From the NCBI RefSeq assembly GCF_002776525.5, contig NC_045449.1:823124-887123 (forward strand): 64,000 nucleotides of DNA, read 5' to 3'. The notes beneath the pieces are model-generated. The model was not told the DNA's origin. It saw nothing but the letters and a program-made list of their open reading frames with translations, and did not search any database. Of this stretch, positions 24,101 through 36,100 are shown piece by piece (the stretch's first letter is position 1; each line of letters opens with the position of its first letter). This DNA comes from Piliocolobus tephrosceles. Its lineage: Eukaryota > Chordata > Mammalia > Primates > Cercopithecidae. A program made the position numbers and the translations under genes.

Positions 24101-27100
24101 AACTTCCTGCCTCTACCTCCCACAGCACAGCTGGCTCAAAGGGCCCCAGGCTCGGATACCAAGCTCTGCTCACCTCCTTCTGGATTTCACTCTTGAGGGC
24201 GGAGATCTTCATCTTCATGTCCTCCAGCTCATGGTCTGGGAAGGGGTGCACCTGGGGGCTGGCCTCAGATTCCTCGGGGGACGGAAACACCAGGTCGGCC
24301 AGGGGAATGTACCACTTACAGTCATACTGCTGGTGCTTCCTGCAAACGAGCCAGAGTGAGCCATGAGCCAGAGGGAGCCTGGCTCTTCCAGCGTCAACTC
24401 CTGGGTCCAGAACCACATAACCACTGACAGAGGTTGACTGAGAATTTGCCAGAAGCAAGAACGATCCCTGCTCCTGAGGAGCCTGACTGGGAAACACACA
24501 CGTGGAGCACATGGAGTGATGAGAGCTGGGTTCTGGAGTCTGTCCCGCCTGCAGGGAGCAACTCTACCCCATCACCTTACCAGGCTGCTGGCCTAGATGA
24601 TTCATGTTGTCAAACATCCCAAACCACTTGGGTATCAAGAAGAGTGAAGCCCTCCTGGCTGGGCTCACAATTTCCTATTCCCCACCCCACGCCCCTCCCT
24701 CCCTTCAAGACCATCCACGTTCAATATCCTTCAGGCTAGCAATGGAATACAGGTGTTATTCTGAATGCCAACTCTTATCAAGAGAGGTCACATGGGTCAA
24801 CACTGGGTGGAGGATTGCAAAGCCACATCCAAGTCTAGCAAGAAAGCGTGCTCTGGTTGATTAGTAATGTCTGCCATGGCAAAGGACGACAGGCAGAGGC
24901 ATGTGTGATTAGTAATGTCTGCTGTGGCAAAGGACAACAGGCAGAGGCATGTGTGCTTATTATTGCCATCTCTGCCTCAGAACAATCTCAAACATGATCT
25001 AGTTCCAGGGAGTCATGTCCTTTATTATTAATTTTTAAATTATTTTTATTTTGTGAGATGGAGTTTCACTTTTGTCGCCCAGGCTGGAGTGCAATGGAGT
25101 GATATCCACTCACTCCAACCTCTGCCTCCAGGGTTCAAGCAATTCTCCTACCTCAGCCTCCCGAGTAGCTGGGATTACAGCCGCCCGCCATCACACCCAG
25201 CTAGTTTTTGTACTTTCAGTAGAGACGGAGTTTCGCCATGTCAGCCAGGTTGGTCTCGAACTCCTGACCCCAGGTGATCCACCCGCCTTGGCCTCCCAAA
25301 GTGATGGGATTACAGGTGTGAGCCACCGCGCCCGGCCAGTCATCCCTTTATTGAAGTTCATAATAATCGATCCTTCCCCTAGGACTTAGATTTGCACTTC
25401 TCATTCTGACCCTTGAGTGTTGTGGTGGGTGCATGGCCTGCTACCCCTGTGCTATACTTGGGGGCACAGCCAGCCAGGGAGGGCTGAAGGGGAGAGGCAG
25501 GATAGCTTGGTGGTAAACGCACTAGCTTTGGCATCCCACAGACATGGGTTTGAATCCAGACTGCCACTTCTCAGCTGGGAGAAGGGGTGTGCTTGGCACA
25601 TCGTAGGTGATCAGTAAGTGTGGGTGGAAGAATGTGTGAATGAACGTGGAATGAGCCTCTCTGCTCAAGGCACCGAGCCGACCCACATTAACGGGTAGAG
25701 AGAAGGAGGCACAAAGGAGCTTGCACGTTAGCTTGGGGTTCCAATCCCACCTGTGCCTCTAGCTGTGCAAGCTTGGGCAGCTTATTTACCTTCTCCAAGG
25801 CTCTTCTCTCATCTACGATAAGGGAACAAGTCACTACTTTGTGGAGTTGTTGGGAGGACTAGAAATCATGTATTCAAAGGATGCGTCACAGCACCTGGCA
25901 TGGCCTAAACCCTCAATAGGTAGTAGCAGGAGACGTGGTGAATATTCACAGCACTGCAGTTAGCAGAAATTCAGAGATGTCTAATAAAAGGAGAATGCTT
26001 AAGTAAACGATTGCACATCCACTGGTAACCGTGCAGGAAAGTAAAAGGATGATTATGAAGATGAGGCAGCAACAGGGAAAACGCTTATGACACGAAATAG
26101 AAACAGCAGAGCCCCAAATTGGGCATTTGCTGTGATTATGACTGTGTGAAGAAACATGAGAACACTTAAAAACAGGGAAGGAAGCAGCGAGGCAGGAGGC
26201 GGACCTCATGCTTCAGTGGGGAACGGGGTTTCCTCCAATGTCCTTATATTATCTTTATAATTAAAAACATGACTTATTTTCAAAAAAACAAAACACAAAA
26301 AAGGCTATGCGGTGAAATTAGGTTAATTAATACAGTTTTCAAAAGGAAAAATCCGGCTGGGCACGGTGGCTCACACCTGTAATCCCAGCACTTTGGGAGG
26401 ACAAGGCAGGCGGATCACCTGAGGTCAGGAGTTCGAGACCAGCCTAGCTGACACGGCAAAACCCGGTCTCTACTAAAAATGCAAAACTTAGCCAGGCGTG
26501 GTGGCGTGCACCTGTAATCCCAGCTACTCAGGAGGCTAAGGCAGGAGAATTGCTTGAACCCAGAAGGTGGAGGTTGCAGTGAGCCAAGATCACACCACTG
26601 CACTGCAACCTGGGCAACAGAGCAAGACCCTGTCTCAAAAGAAAAAAAAACCCACAGAGTTGCTGAAGCCTCCATGGGGGGCAGGGTCTGGTCCCCTTCC
26701 CCCGGCCCGTGTCCCTGGACTCACACTCACCCTGCAGAGGTCCGGCCCCCTCGTCCACCCCATGTCCCTGGACTCGCACTCACCCTGCAGAGGTCTTCTT
26801 CAGCTTGGCACACAGCAGGACGTCTGTAAAGAGGAAGACATGCCGCAGCTTCCGGGAGCTCTCCGACACTTCCACCAGGAAGCCGTCCTTCACCAGCTGT
26901 CGTGTCTGAGGGAGATGGCAGACCCCAGCCTGCTCAGAGGGGAGTGCGGCCGAGGGCCGAGCCTGCATGCGGGGGCACGGCCAGCCAGGGAGGGCCGAAC
27001 CGAGGGGCGGCATAGCCTGTAACCCCTTAACCAAGGTGGGTCATGCACTGCCTTCGGAGTCACACGGATGTGGGTTTGAATCCCGACAGGCTTCTCAGCT

Positions 27101-30100
27101 GTGATCTCAGGTGGCTCCCTGACCTCTCTGAATCCCAGTTCACCTGCTGTAAAGTGCGGATGATGATGTCTGCCTCATAAGCTGACTCATCGAGATGGCG
27201 CGTGTAAAACAGCACAGTGCCTGGCACATCAAGTGTGCGCAACGCATGGCGCTCTCTTCAGCTACCCCCGGTGCCCCCTGCCCAGGATGACCTGGTTTCT
27301 CCACCCTGGGGCACGAACATCCCCGCTTGCAATCCCTCCCGACCGCGGCAGAGAACTTCATCTAGTTCGGCTCAACCAAGAGCTGAGACCCGCTCAGGCC
27401 TGTCCACACTACTCCTCCCTGGCTTCTCCAGCCCCCCGGGGATGAGACCTGGGTGGTCCAGCCTGGGGCTGCAGCAGTGTCCAGAGGGGACCTGCAGCCA
27501 ACTCTAACCTGGGCTCTGGGTGGTTTCTGCTCCACATGGGATTTCAAGAGTTCCCAACCCCCGCTCAGGGCCAGGGGGCCGTCCCCATCTGCCCCAGCCT
27601 TTCCTGTATGATACACGGTGCGACCTACGTCTGCTGTAATATGCAGGTGAGCATATTCAAAGTATACAATTAAGATGACCGTGGCCAGACGCGGTGGCTC
27701 ACGCCTGTAATCCCAGCACTTTGGGAGGCTGAGGTGGGCAGATCATGAGGTCAGGAGATCGAGACCATCCTGGCTAACACGGTGAAACCCCAGCTCTACT
27801 AAAAATACAAAAAATTAGCTAGCCGTAGTGGCGGACACCTGTAGTCCCAGCTACTCGGGAGGCTGAGGCAGGAGAATGGCGGGAACCCAGGAGGTGGAGC
27901 TTGCAGTGAGCTGAGATCACACCACTGCACTCCAGCCTGGGCGACAGAGCGAGACTCCGTCTCAAAAAAAAAAAAAAAAGATGACCGAAAACTGAGGGTA
28001 TGCTAAGGCTGAGCCCTCTGGAGATTTTTCAGATATCCCCAGAGTAAAACAGACAAGGGTATCCCCGGACGCTGCACACCAGCACCAGGAGCTGCAGAGA
28101 ATCGGCTCTCTGCCCAGCGGATACTATCCAGGCCTGTCCCTCACCACTTTCTCCCCACGAGAACTTGGGGGCTCGTAAACAGATCAGAGGAGCAGAAACC
28201 CCGTCAGCCTCACTCCTAATGGCCTACCCCGGACAGGAAGCCTTTCACCTGCGCCCAGACGCCAGCCCAAGAGGGCAACCGTCCCTCTCATGCTTCCTGG
28301 TACTCCCCTCACTGGGCTGTCCCCACCCTTCCACCAAGAAGGGCCCCCAGGGAATGGCTGTCCCACATGCAGGTGCCCACTGGACATTCCAGCAACCTGG
28401 ACGGCCTCTGTCACCTCCAGCACCAGCTTTTCCTGTTGCGGGCTCCCCCCAAGCTACTGCTCGTGCAGGCCCAGCTGAAGCAGCTCCAAGCTCCTGCTCC
28501 CTTCGCTTCCCCGGGGACACTGACGGCATCACACTGGCAGGGGGAGGTGTCTGCACGCAAGAACCAGGCACCCAGAGGCCGGCTTCCCCGGCATAGGGGA
28601 GAATGCATGGAGCCTCCCGACAGCCCCAGGTGAGGAATCCAGCTCTGATACCTGGGGCTGAAAGACTGTATGGTGAACCTGGAGAGACTCCCCAGCCTCA
28701 GATTCTTCTTCTGGCTCACTGGATTGTTAGTATTTTTGAGACGGCGTCTCACTCTGTCGCCAAGGCTAGAGTGCAGTGGTGCGATCTTGGCTCACTGTAA
28801 CCTCTGCCTCCCAAGTTCAAGCAATTCTCCTGCCTCAGCCTCCTGAGTAGCTGGGATTACAGGCACGCAGCACCATGCCTGGCTAATTTTTGTATTTTTA
28901 GTCAAGACAGGGCTTTGTTGGCCAGGCTGGTCTCGAACTCCTGATCTCAAGTGATCCACCCACCTCGGCCTCCCAAATTGCTGGGATTACAGGTGTGAGC
29001 CACCACGCCCGGCCTCCCTAGATTATTATGAGGATTAATGACACACTGGACTTAAAGCTCTCAGCCTAGGGCCTGGAATGCTGCAGGTCATCAGGGTGAC
29101 CGAGGACTGAAGACCTCTCCTTGGCTGGGAATGGGGAATCAGGGCTGGAGAGGCATGGGGCACCCAGCACCACCTGTGTGTGAGACAAGGGGACGAGGGA
29201 TCTGCCGCCNNNNNNNNNNAAGGAGACGAGGGGCGCGTGTGTGAGAGAAGGGGACGAGGGATCTGCCGCCCGTATGTGAGAGAAGGGGACGAGCAATCTG
29301 CCGCCCGTGTGTAGGAGAAGGGGACGAGGGATCTGGCCCACCCCATACTTCTCAGCCTGGGTGAGGGGCCGTGCTGGGCCCTGAGCTCACCTCCCCCTTG
29401 GGTGTTGTGACTGCAGTCCGGCGGGGGTCGATGTCCTCGTTGATGCTGGATAGGAAGTTCTGGGAGATGCGGAGGGCATCCTGCAGCAGCGGGTAGTCGG
29501 GGTGGTCCACAGGTGTGTGCTTCAGCAGGTCCTGGGAAGGGCGAGGCGGTGAATTGAGGGGAGCGGCTCTGGGGCCCGATGTGTGGCCACAGGGGAGTGC
29601 TCAGTCCCCACCCAAAGAATCCGAAGGATGGGCACTCAGGGACCCACCTAATTCCTGAAAAATCTGAACTACAAATCAGAGTCGGGCGGGGCACGGTGGC
29701 TCACGCCTGAAATCCCAGCACTTTGGGAGGCCGAGGCGGGGGATCACTTGATATCAGGAGTTCGAGACCAGCCTAGGCAACATGGTGAAACCCCTCTCTA
29801 GTAAAAATATAAAAATTAGCCGGGCACAGTGGCAGGCACCTGTAGTCCCAGCTACTTGGGAGGCTGAGGCAGGAGAATCGCTTGAACCTGGGAGGCGGAG
29901 CTTCCAGTGAGCTGAGATCGTGCCACTGCACTCCAGCCTGGGTGACAGTAAAAATAAAAAACAAAAAAATAAAAATAAAAAGAAGAGCCAGTGCAGCAGG
30001 TGGAGGGCCCTGGCTGTCCCCTCTTCTCCCGGTTACAGTCATTATTCTTTCCCCAGTGGGGAGGCCAGGTGGAGGCTCAACCCCCTGAACAGGTGGGAGA

Positions 30101-33100
30101 GAAACCGAAGGCCAGGTGGAGGCTGATCCCCCTGAGCAGCTGGGAGAGAAACCGAAGGCCAGGTGGAGGCTCATCCCCCTGAGCAGCTGGGAGAGAAACC
30201 GAAGGCCAGGTGGAGGCTCATCCCCCTGAACAGCTGGGAGAGAAACTGAAAGCCAGGTGGAGGCTCATCCCCCTGAACAGCTGGGAGAGAAACCCGCGTC
30301 TGCCCTGCAGCTGCTCCAAGGATGCTGGAGACCAGGAGGCAGCGGGTGGGGAAGCAGGAAGTGCCTGCCTCCCAGGGAGTACCTGGCCAGTGTCAAGATT
30401 AGTAGCCAAGCTGCATTCAGGCCCTGGCCTGGTGGCATGGACACTGCAGGCCAGACAGGCATCCTCCGGGCCTAGGGACCCGATTCCCCACGTGGGCTGT
30501 TCTCAGTGACTCCAGCACCCTCTCAGCCCAGACTCAGTCTTCCACTACACCCTAAGCCCTCTCTGGCCATTCGGGGGCTTGACACTTACATGTAGGACTA
30601 AGGTGCTCCGAGTGACCCGGTCGATGGGTTTGTAGAGCAGAGCTGTTTGGGAGATAGGGAGAAGGAGAAAGAGGATGACGGACAAGGGCAACCCAGACCC
30701 CAGAGACCAGCGTCGTTCCCCACCCGCCTGCTTCCCATGTGAACACCCCTCGCGCGATGCCAGAGAGAGCCCACGGCAGCCCCCACCTCTGTTCTCACTC
30801 CCCGGGCAGACCAAGCAGCAGATACTGCCCTGGCAGCCCCAGCTCCCTCTCCAGCCCTGCCTCCTCTCCAATCAGATGTGGCTTCCTCAAGAGCCACGTG
30901 CCCCTCCCAGGCCTGTCCTGGCCTCACCTGGCTCAAGGCGGATGCTCCCCTGGACCCCCAGCCCTGAATCACACAGCTCCACCCNNNNNNNNNNCACAGC
31001 TCCACCCAGCCACGCCCTGCAGAGTCCAGCACGCCTGCCACACGCAGGACCCCAGAATGGGGAAGGAGACATTCTCTATTTCTAGGAAGGGCAGCTCCCC
31101 AGACCTTATCATTCTCAGGCTCCTGTAGCTGAAGGCTGGGCACAGACAGCTGGGATTGGCACGCCTCACTGTGACCCACAGGACTGGCCTCATCTCTCAG
31201 AGGAAAGACCCCTCCCCACATCCTCAAACCCCAGAGCAAGCACAGGGAGGCTGGAGGCAGGGAGGTTGGAGGCCAGGAAGGCCAGGAAGGCTGGAGGCAG
31301 GGAGGCTGCAGGCCAGGGAGGCTGGAGGCAGGGAGGCTGCAGGCCAGGGAGGCTGGAGGCCAGGGAGGCTGGAGGCAGGGAGGCTGGAGGCCGGAGGCAG
31401 GGAGGCTGGAGGCAGGGAGGTCAGAGGCCAGGGAGGCCGGAGGCAGGGAGGCTGGAGGCCAGGAAGGCCAGGGAGGCCGGAGGCAGGGAGGCTGGCCTGA
31501 TCTCCACAGAAAGGCTCTACTCCCCGAGGCTAGCCTGGTCAACACAGTGAAACCCTGTCTCTACTAAAAATACAAAAAGTAGCCAGGTGTGGTGGTGCAC
31601 ACCTGTAATCCCAGCTACTTGGGAGGCTGAGGCAGGAGAGTCACTTGAACCCAGGAGGCGGAGATTATAGTGAGCCAAGATCACACCACTGCACTCCAGC
31701 CTGGGCAACAAGAGCGAAACTCCATCTCAAAAAAAAAAAAGAAAAAGAAAAAGAAAAGGCTGTGCGCTCAACACGAGGCAGCCCGAGGGGCAAAGTTTTC
31801 CTGAAGCAACTCATGTTAGGCCTCACATATGAGAGCCCCAAAGAGGCTGGGAGAACCCAAGCAAGACCAGCCCAGGCCCCCAAGAGCCATACCCTCCACA
31901 ACCCAGACACCAAGTGAGGATGGCTGGGATTCAGCAGGGACAGGTGGAGGTGGCAGCTGGTGGATCAACACTTCCCAACGCCCTTCCTGCACACAGCTGT
32001 GCCCGCCCTCCCAACAGGAGGCTCAGCTTCAGTCCTGCACCTGGATGCTCCGTCCCTGGGGTCAGGACCTTGAGCCTCCTGCCACAGGGGCAGTGAGAGA
32101 GGCAGGGTGTTCATCTGGGAATACGGATCCCAGACCGGGTGTCCCACACGACCAGGTTGTAACAGGTCTCAGCGTGAACACACATGCCCTAGCCGGGCCC
32201 CAAACCCAAGAGTTCTCCACAGCCTGAGATATAAATATCCCGTGCGCCGCTAAGCAGACACTTCAGGGAGCAATCTGCTGGCTGTGAAGAAAACGCAGCC
32301 TCGGCAGGGGCCACCAGCCTTATCTGCAGTCCGAGCTTGGCTGCCCATCAGAATGACTAGGGGAGCTGTTAAAAGATACAGATGCCTGCCCCCCAGCCCC
32401 GTCAACTCAACCCAAATCTCTGCAAGACCATACAGGGCATGAGCATTTTTTAAAAAGCTTCTTTACTGATTTGAATGCATAAGAGTGGTTGAAAACCACT
32501 GCTTTGTATTTTATGTATTTTAATTTTTAAAAAAATAGAGAGACGAGGGGCCGGGTGTAGTGGCTCACGCCTGTAATCCCAGCACTTTGGGAGGCCGAAG
32601 CGGGTGAGTCACTTGAGGTCAGGAGTTCAGGAACAGCCTGGCCAACATGGCAAAAACCCGCCTCTACTAAAAATAAAAAAATTAGCAGGGCCTGGTGGCA
32701 GGTGCCTATAATCCCAGCTACTTGGGCAGCTGAGGCAGGGGAATCTCTTGAATCCGGGAGGCGGAAGTTGCAGTAAGCTGAGGTCATGCCACTGCACTCC
32801 AGCCTGGCAACAGAGCGAGACAGGAAGGAAGGAAGTAGGGAAGGAGGAAAGGAGGGAGGGAGGAGGGAGGACAGCGAGCGACAAGGTCTCACTATGTTGC
32901 TGGTCTTGAACTCCTGGCCTCAAGCAATCCTCCTACCTCAGTCTGCCAAAATGTTGGGATTGCAGGCATGAGCCACCATACCCGGCCAACCACTAGTTTA
33001 TGTAAATACACTTCACATGACATATCTGTAGCCTTTTCTTATCTAGCAATTTCCAGAGACCCTCCCCATGGGCCATGGAAGCTTGAAGGAACGAGGCCAG

Positions 33101-36100
33101 TCTTGGAGTGTCCTGGGGCACTGAGGGTACAGCCCAGGTCCTCGCTCAGGTGGGTCCATTTCTGAGGCTGTTTAAGGCACCCACCTGTGGCTCAGCCCAT
33201 CTTCAGGGGGAAAAATCACACTCGAGAATCCCAGAGACCCAAAAGAAAGCACAAGCTCAGCAGAAACTTGGCGGAGTGGGCCCCAGAGTGGCAGCTCCAC
33301 AGAAAGCTGACACGGCACTACTGGCTCCCCGCAGCTCTCTCCTGGGTCCCAGGAGGAAGAGGTTTCTAAGCTCAGAGGTCTGCACACATGGCAGGTTGGG
33401 TTTCAGAGGGGTTATTAATATGCCTGTGGTCACCTCCAGAGTCCACCTGAGCAGGGCTGCGGAATGAGCCCCGGGAGAGCGGCCAGGAGGACAGGTGCAC
33501 AGGGATGGGGCGCTGGGACCACGTCAGATACAGAGGGAACCAGGGGAACAAGAGCAGCCCTGAAGTTTGTGCTCCCCACGGCCCCTGCACGCCAGGGTCC
33601 CCTGAGAACTCAGGGTGAGGCGCTCGCTCTGGCCCTTCCCCTGTCCCCAGGCTCCGGCAGGCTGGCCTGCTTCCTGCCCGGCCTCACCCACTCCCCCCAC
33701 CCCTCTCCACTGACTTGGGCAGCAAGCTGGCCTCGCTCTAGTTTGCTGGGTACTTGCTCTGTGCCCAGGAGTACTGAGTTCACTGCTTTGCTCACATTAT
33801 TTCCTGTGATTAAAGAGGGGAGAAATTCTTACTAGCCCCATTTTACAGACAAGACAACTGAGGCCAGAGACGTTCTGTGGCTTGCTCCCCATCACCAAGC
33901 TACAAGTGGTGGGAGCTGGGCTTTGAACGCAGATCCACTCAGGCTCCTGGCTTTGAGCTGCCCCTTCCTCAGGGGAGGGCGGCACCTGTAAAATCTCAAT
34001 GACCCACAGGAGGGTTCTTGGGAAGAGTGACCAGGACGGGGTGAGCCTCGTCCTCCCGAGCTGGCCCTTTCACTCCTCATTCCCCACTTTGAAGCCGACT
34101 TCAACAACAGTATCAGGAGACCGAAGCAGCGTGAACTCCAGGTCCCGGGTCGAAGCTTCCTTGTGGGGAAGAGAGAGGAAGCCAAGGCTACATTTCCTTT
34201 TCAGGGAGGCAGAGTCTAGACCTGACCAACCCCTAGGCCAGATCAAAAAGACCATTTCACCTCCAATCGCTGACCAGGCCAATTTCAAGTGAGAACAGGG
34301 TTCCCACGGCCATCCTGCTGGGCCGCAGGAGAGAGGCTGCCTCAGAGCTTGCTTCCCTCAAGAGGGTCCTGAGAAGATCAGGGGACAGTGGCCCCACACA
34401 GCCCCTCCACCACGGCCGCCTCTGGGAAGGAGCCCAGGAAACCTACCATCTCTCCTCCGGCAAGCTGCCACCCCCCTCACATCAGCCTTCGACAAGGAGC
34501 TCCAAGGAGCTCCAGGTTACCAGGGAGATAGGAAAGGAGTGACTGAGAAGGGGGCAGAGCAGAAACACCTGGTGGGAAGGAAGAGGAAGGTCCTAAAACC
34601 AGCCGCCCGCTGCTCCCAGACTCAGGCCCAGAGCAGCTGGTCTGGGAGCCACACGTGCCCGCCCCACTGCCTGCCACAGGCAGGCGGGGCACCCCTTGGC
34701 ACGCCTTGCCTCTTCGGGCAGGGTCCACGGGCTTCTGAACACCTTCCCGCCTGGGCCGGCTTCATCCTCCTACGACCAACAGTTGTGCTGATGACATGCA
34801 CCTGTCCCGGGACCTCCCCCATGCCCCAGCCAGCTGCGGGAGCTGCAAGGAGGACGGTCCGGGTTCCTTCCACCGAAAGGTGGGGTGTGTGTGACCTTCA
34901 CAAAGCAGCTTGCCACACCCCCTCTCCCGCTGGCACTGCCGACCTGCCTTCCAGTTAAGGACCAAGACCTCGGCTCAAGTGTCTTTCATGGCTGAAAACC
35001 AACCTCTCAGCTCCTTCCTGCTCCCGCAGCCCCTCCGTGTCCTCCGCCTGCTACTCGGAGAGCTGGCAGCATGTGCACTGGAGCACACAATACCCTGCCG
35101 CCCAGCCTCCGCTCCTCTCTCCAGAAACAAAGAAACTCCCAACTTCTCCCTCCGGCTCACGATGGCACCCTGTTGGCTGGCAATGCCACCATCCGGACCA
35201 TCACCACCCATGGCCACGCTGTGCCTGGCCCCCACGGACCCTCTCCCTGGCCTCAGGGCTACAACATCTGCAGGCACAGCTCCTCGCCGTCTCTCCCTAA
35301 CAGCCCCTCCAGGAAGTTCTCTCACACTAGCCCACCAATTCCCCACCGATCCTCGGGGGCACCTGGACCCCTCCAGCCTGGTCCTTCCATTTGCAGATGG
35401 CCCTGCCCTGAGCCACCCCCAGGTTTCAACTCCAGGTTGGACACCCCCGAAACGAAGGGGGAATTCAGGTCCAGCCACTTGCCCCCCCTCCTTCCCTGCG
35501 TCCCTCAAACCTCGCTGGACACATTTCAGCCCACTCCAGCCCCCAGAGGTGGGAGGGTCCGCCACCGCCCACAGCGGGCACCTGGGTTACCATAGGTGCA
35601 GTTACAGCAGAAGCGAATAATGAGGAGAATCTCCATGGCAGCCTCTGTCCCCGCAGCGGGAGCGTGCAGCCATCGCTCCAGGCTCCCCGGCGCCCACCAG
35701 CAGCCCGGCCACTCAGCCCCCTTGCTGATGCTGCCGCACAGACTCCAGCATCGAGCAGCCGCTTCGGAGTGCTCTTCCAGCAAGAGGGAGGGGAGGGAGG
35801 CGCGTGGCGAGGAGAGGAGGGAAGGGGAAGGGGAGGAGGGGCGGGGAGGGAGGGACCCAGCGGCCTGCTGGCATCCTAAAGAGGAGCACGTTTGTAGCTG
35901 GCTGGCTGCCTGGGCACGAGGCTGGAGTCCTCGCGTGCGCGCTCACACTCACACGCGCTCACACTCACACGCGCACACGGGGGAAGGGCGCTGCGTTCAC
36001 GCAGCCCGTCGCCCACACAGCCAGACAAAGGCAGGTGCCGGTAATCCAGCCCGCTCCCCGAGGTACCTTCCATGGTGACGGACGTGTGGCTGTCCTTGGA

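Larger units (their letters stand above)
19292..24173 (-). other. ABR: ABR intron h-i
   Basis: This 4882-base intron has Alus at 20538-20837, 21148-21444, 21979-22279, 22847-23277 and 23630-23925. An antisense-to-window L1 ORF2 remnant is split around the fourth Alu (22600-22846 and 23278-23570), and an L2-like piece lies at 22300-22560. The stretch 19300-20530 is unique, with nothing recognised. Confidence 0.83.
24340..26783 (-). other. ABR: ABR intron g-h
   Basis: This 2444-base intron has Alus at 25026-25337 and 26355-26650, two minus-oriented MIRs (25495-25665, 25725-25935) and a 48-bp direct duplication (24858-24953). The remainder is AT-richer unique sequence. Confidence 0.85.
26906..29390 (-). 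other. ABR: ABR intron f-g
   Basis: This 2485-base intron has a MIR (27045-27240), Alus at 27683-27979 and 28731-29014, and a gapped minisatellite (29176-29336) next to exon f. The stretches 27245-27670 and 27990-28720 are unique. Confidence 0.85.
29532..30589 (-). other. ABR: ABR intron e-f
   Basis: This 1058-base intron holds an Alu at 29685-29985 directly followed by a five-unit 47-bp minisatellite (30062-30296). The remaining 290 bases are unique. Confidence 0.87.
30643..36066 (-). other. ABR: ABR intron d-e, containing the alternative first exon
   Basis: This 5424-base intron holds, in transcription order, the GC-rich promoter and alternative exon, unique GC-rich sequence (33980-35590), a MIR (33735-33965), an inverted Alu pair (32549-32986), MER20 (32327-32501), a 5'-truncated Alu (31526-31758), a G-rich minisatellite (31249-31500) and a 10-N gap (30985-30994). 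Confidence 0.85.

Noticed and set aside
25530..25560. tRNA-like words (gggtttgaatcc) as a tRNA gene
   Set aside because: Part of a MIR, whose head is tRNA-derived; no cloverleaf can be drawn.
30598..31545. 315-codon minus-strand open frame ending in true ABR codons
   Set aside because: Only 30590-30642 is real exon; the rest is minisatellite, a gap and intron read through the acceptor.
34910..35620. Overlapping 174-236 codon frames on both strands
   Set aside because: Low stop density from high GC in unique intron; no domain, and frames on both strands are equally open.
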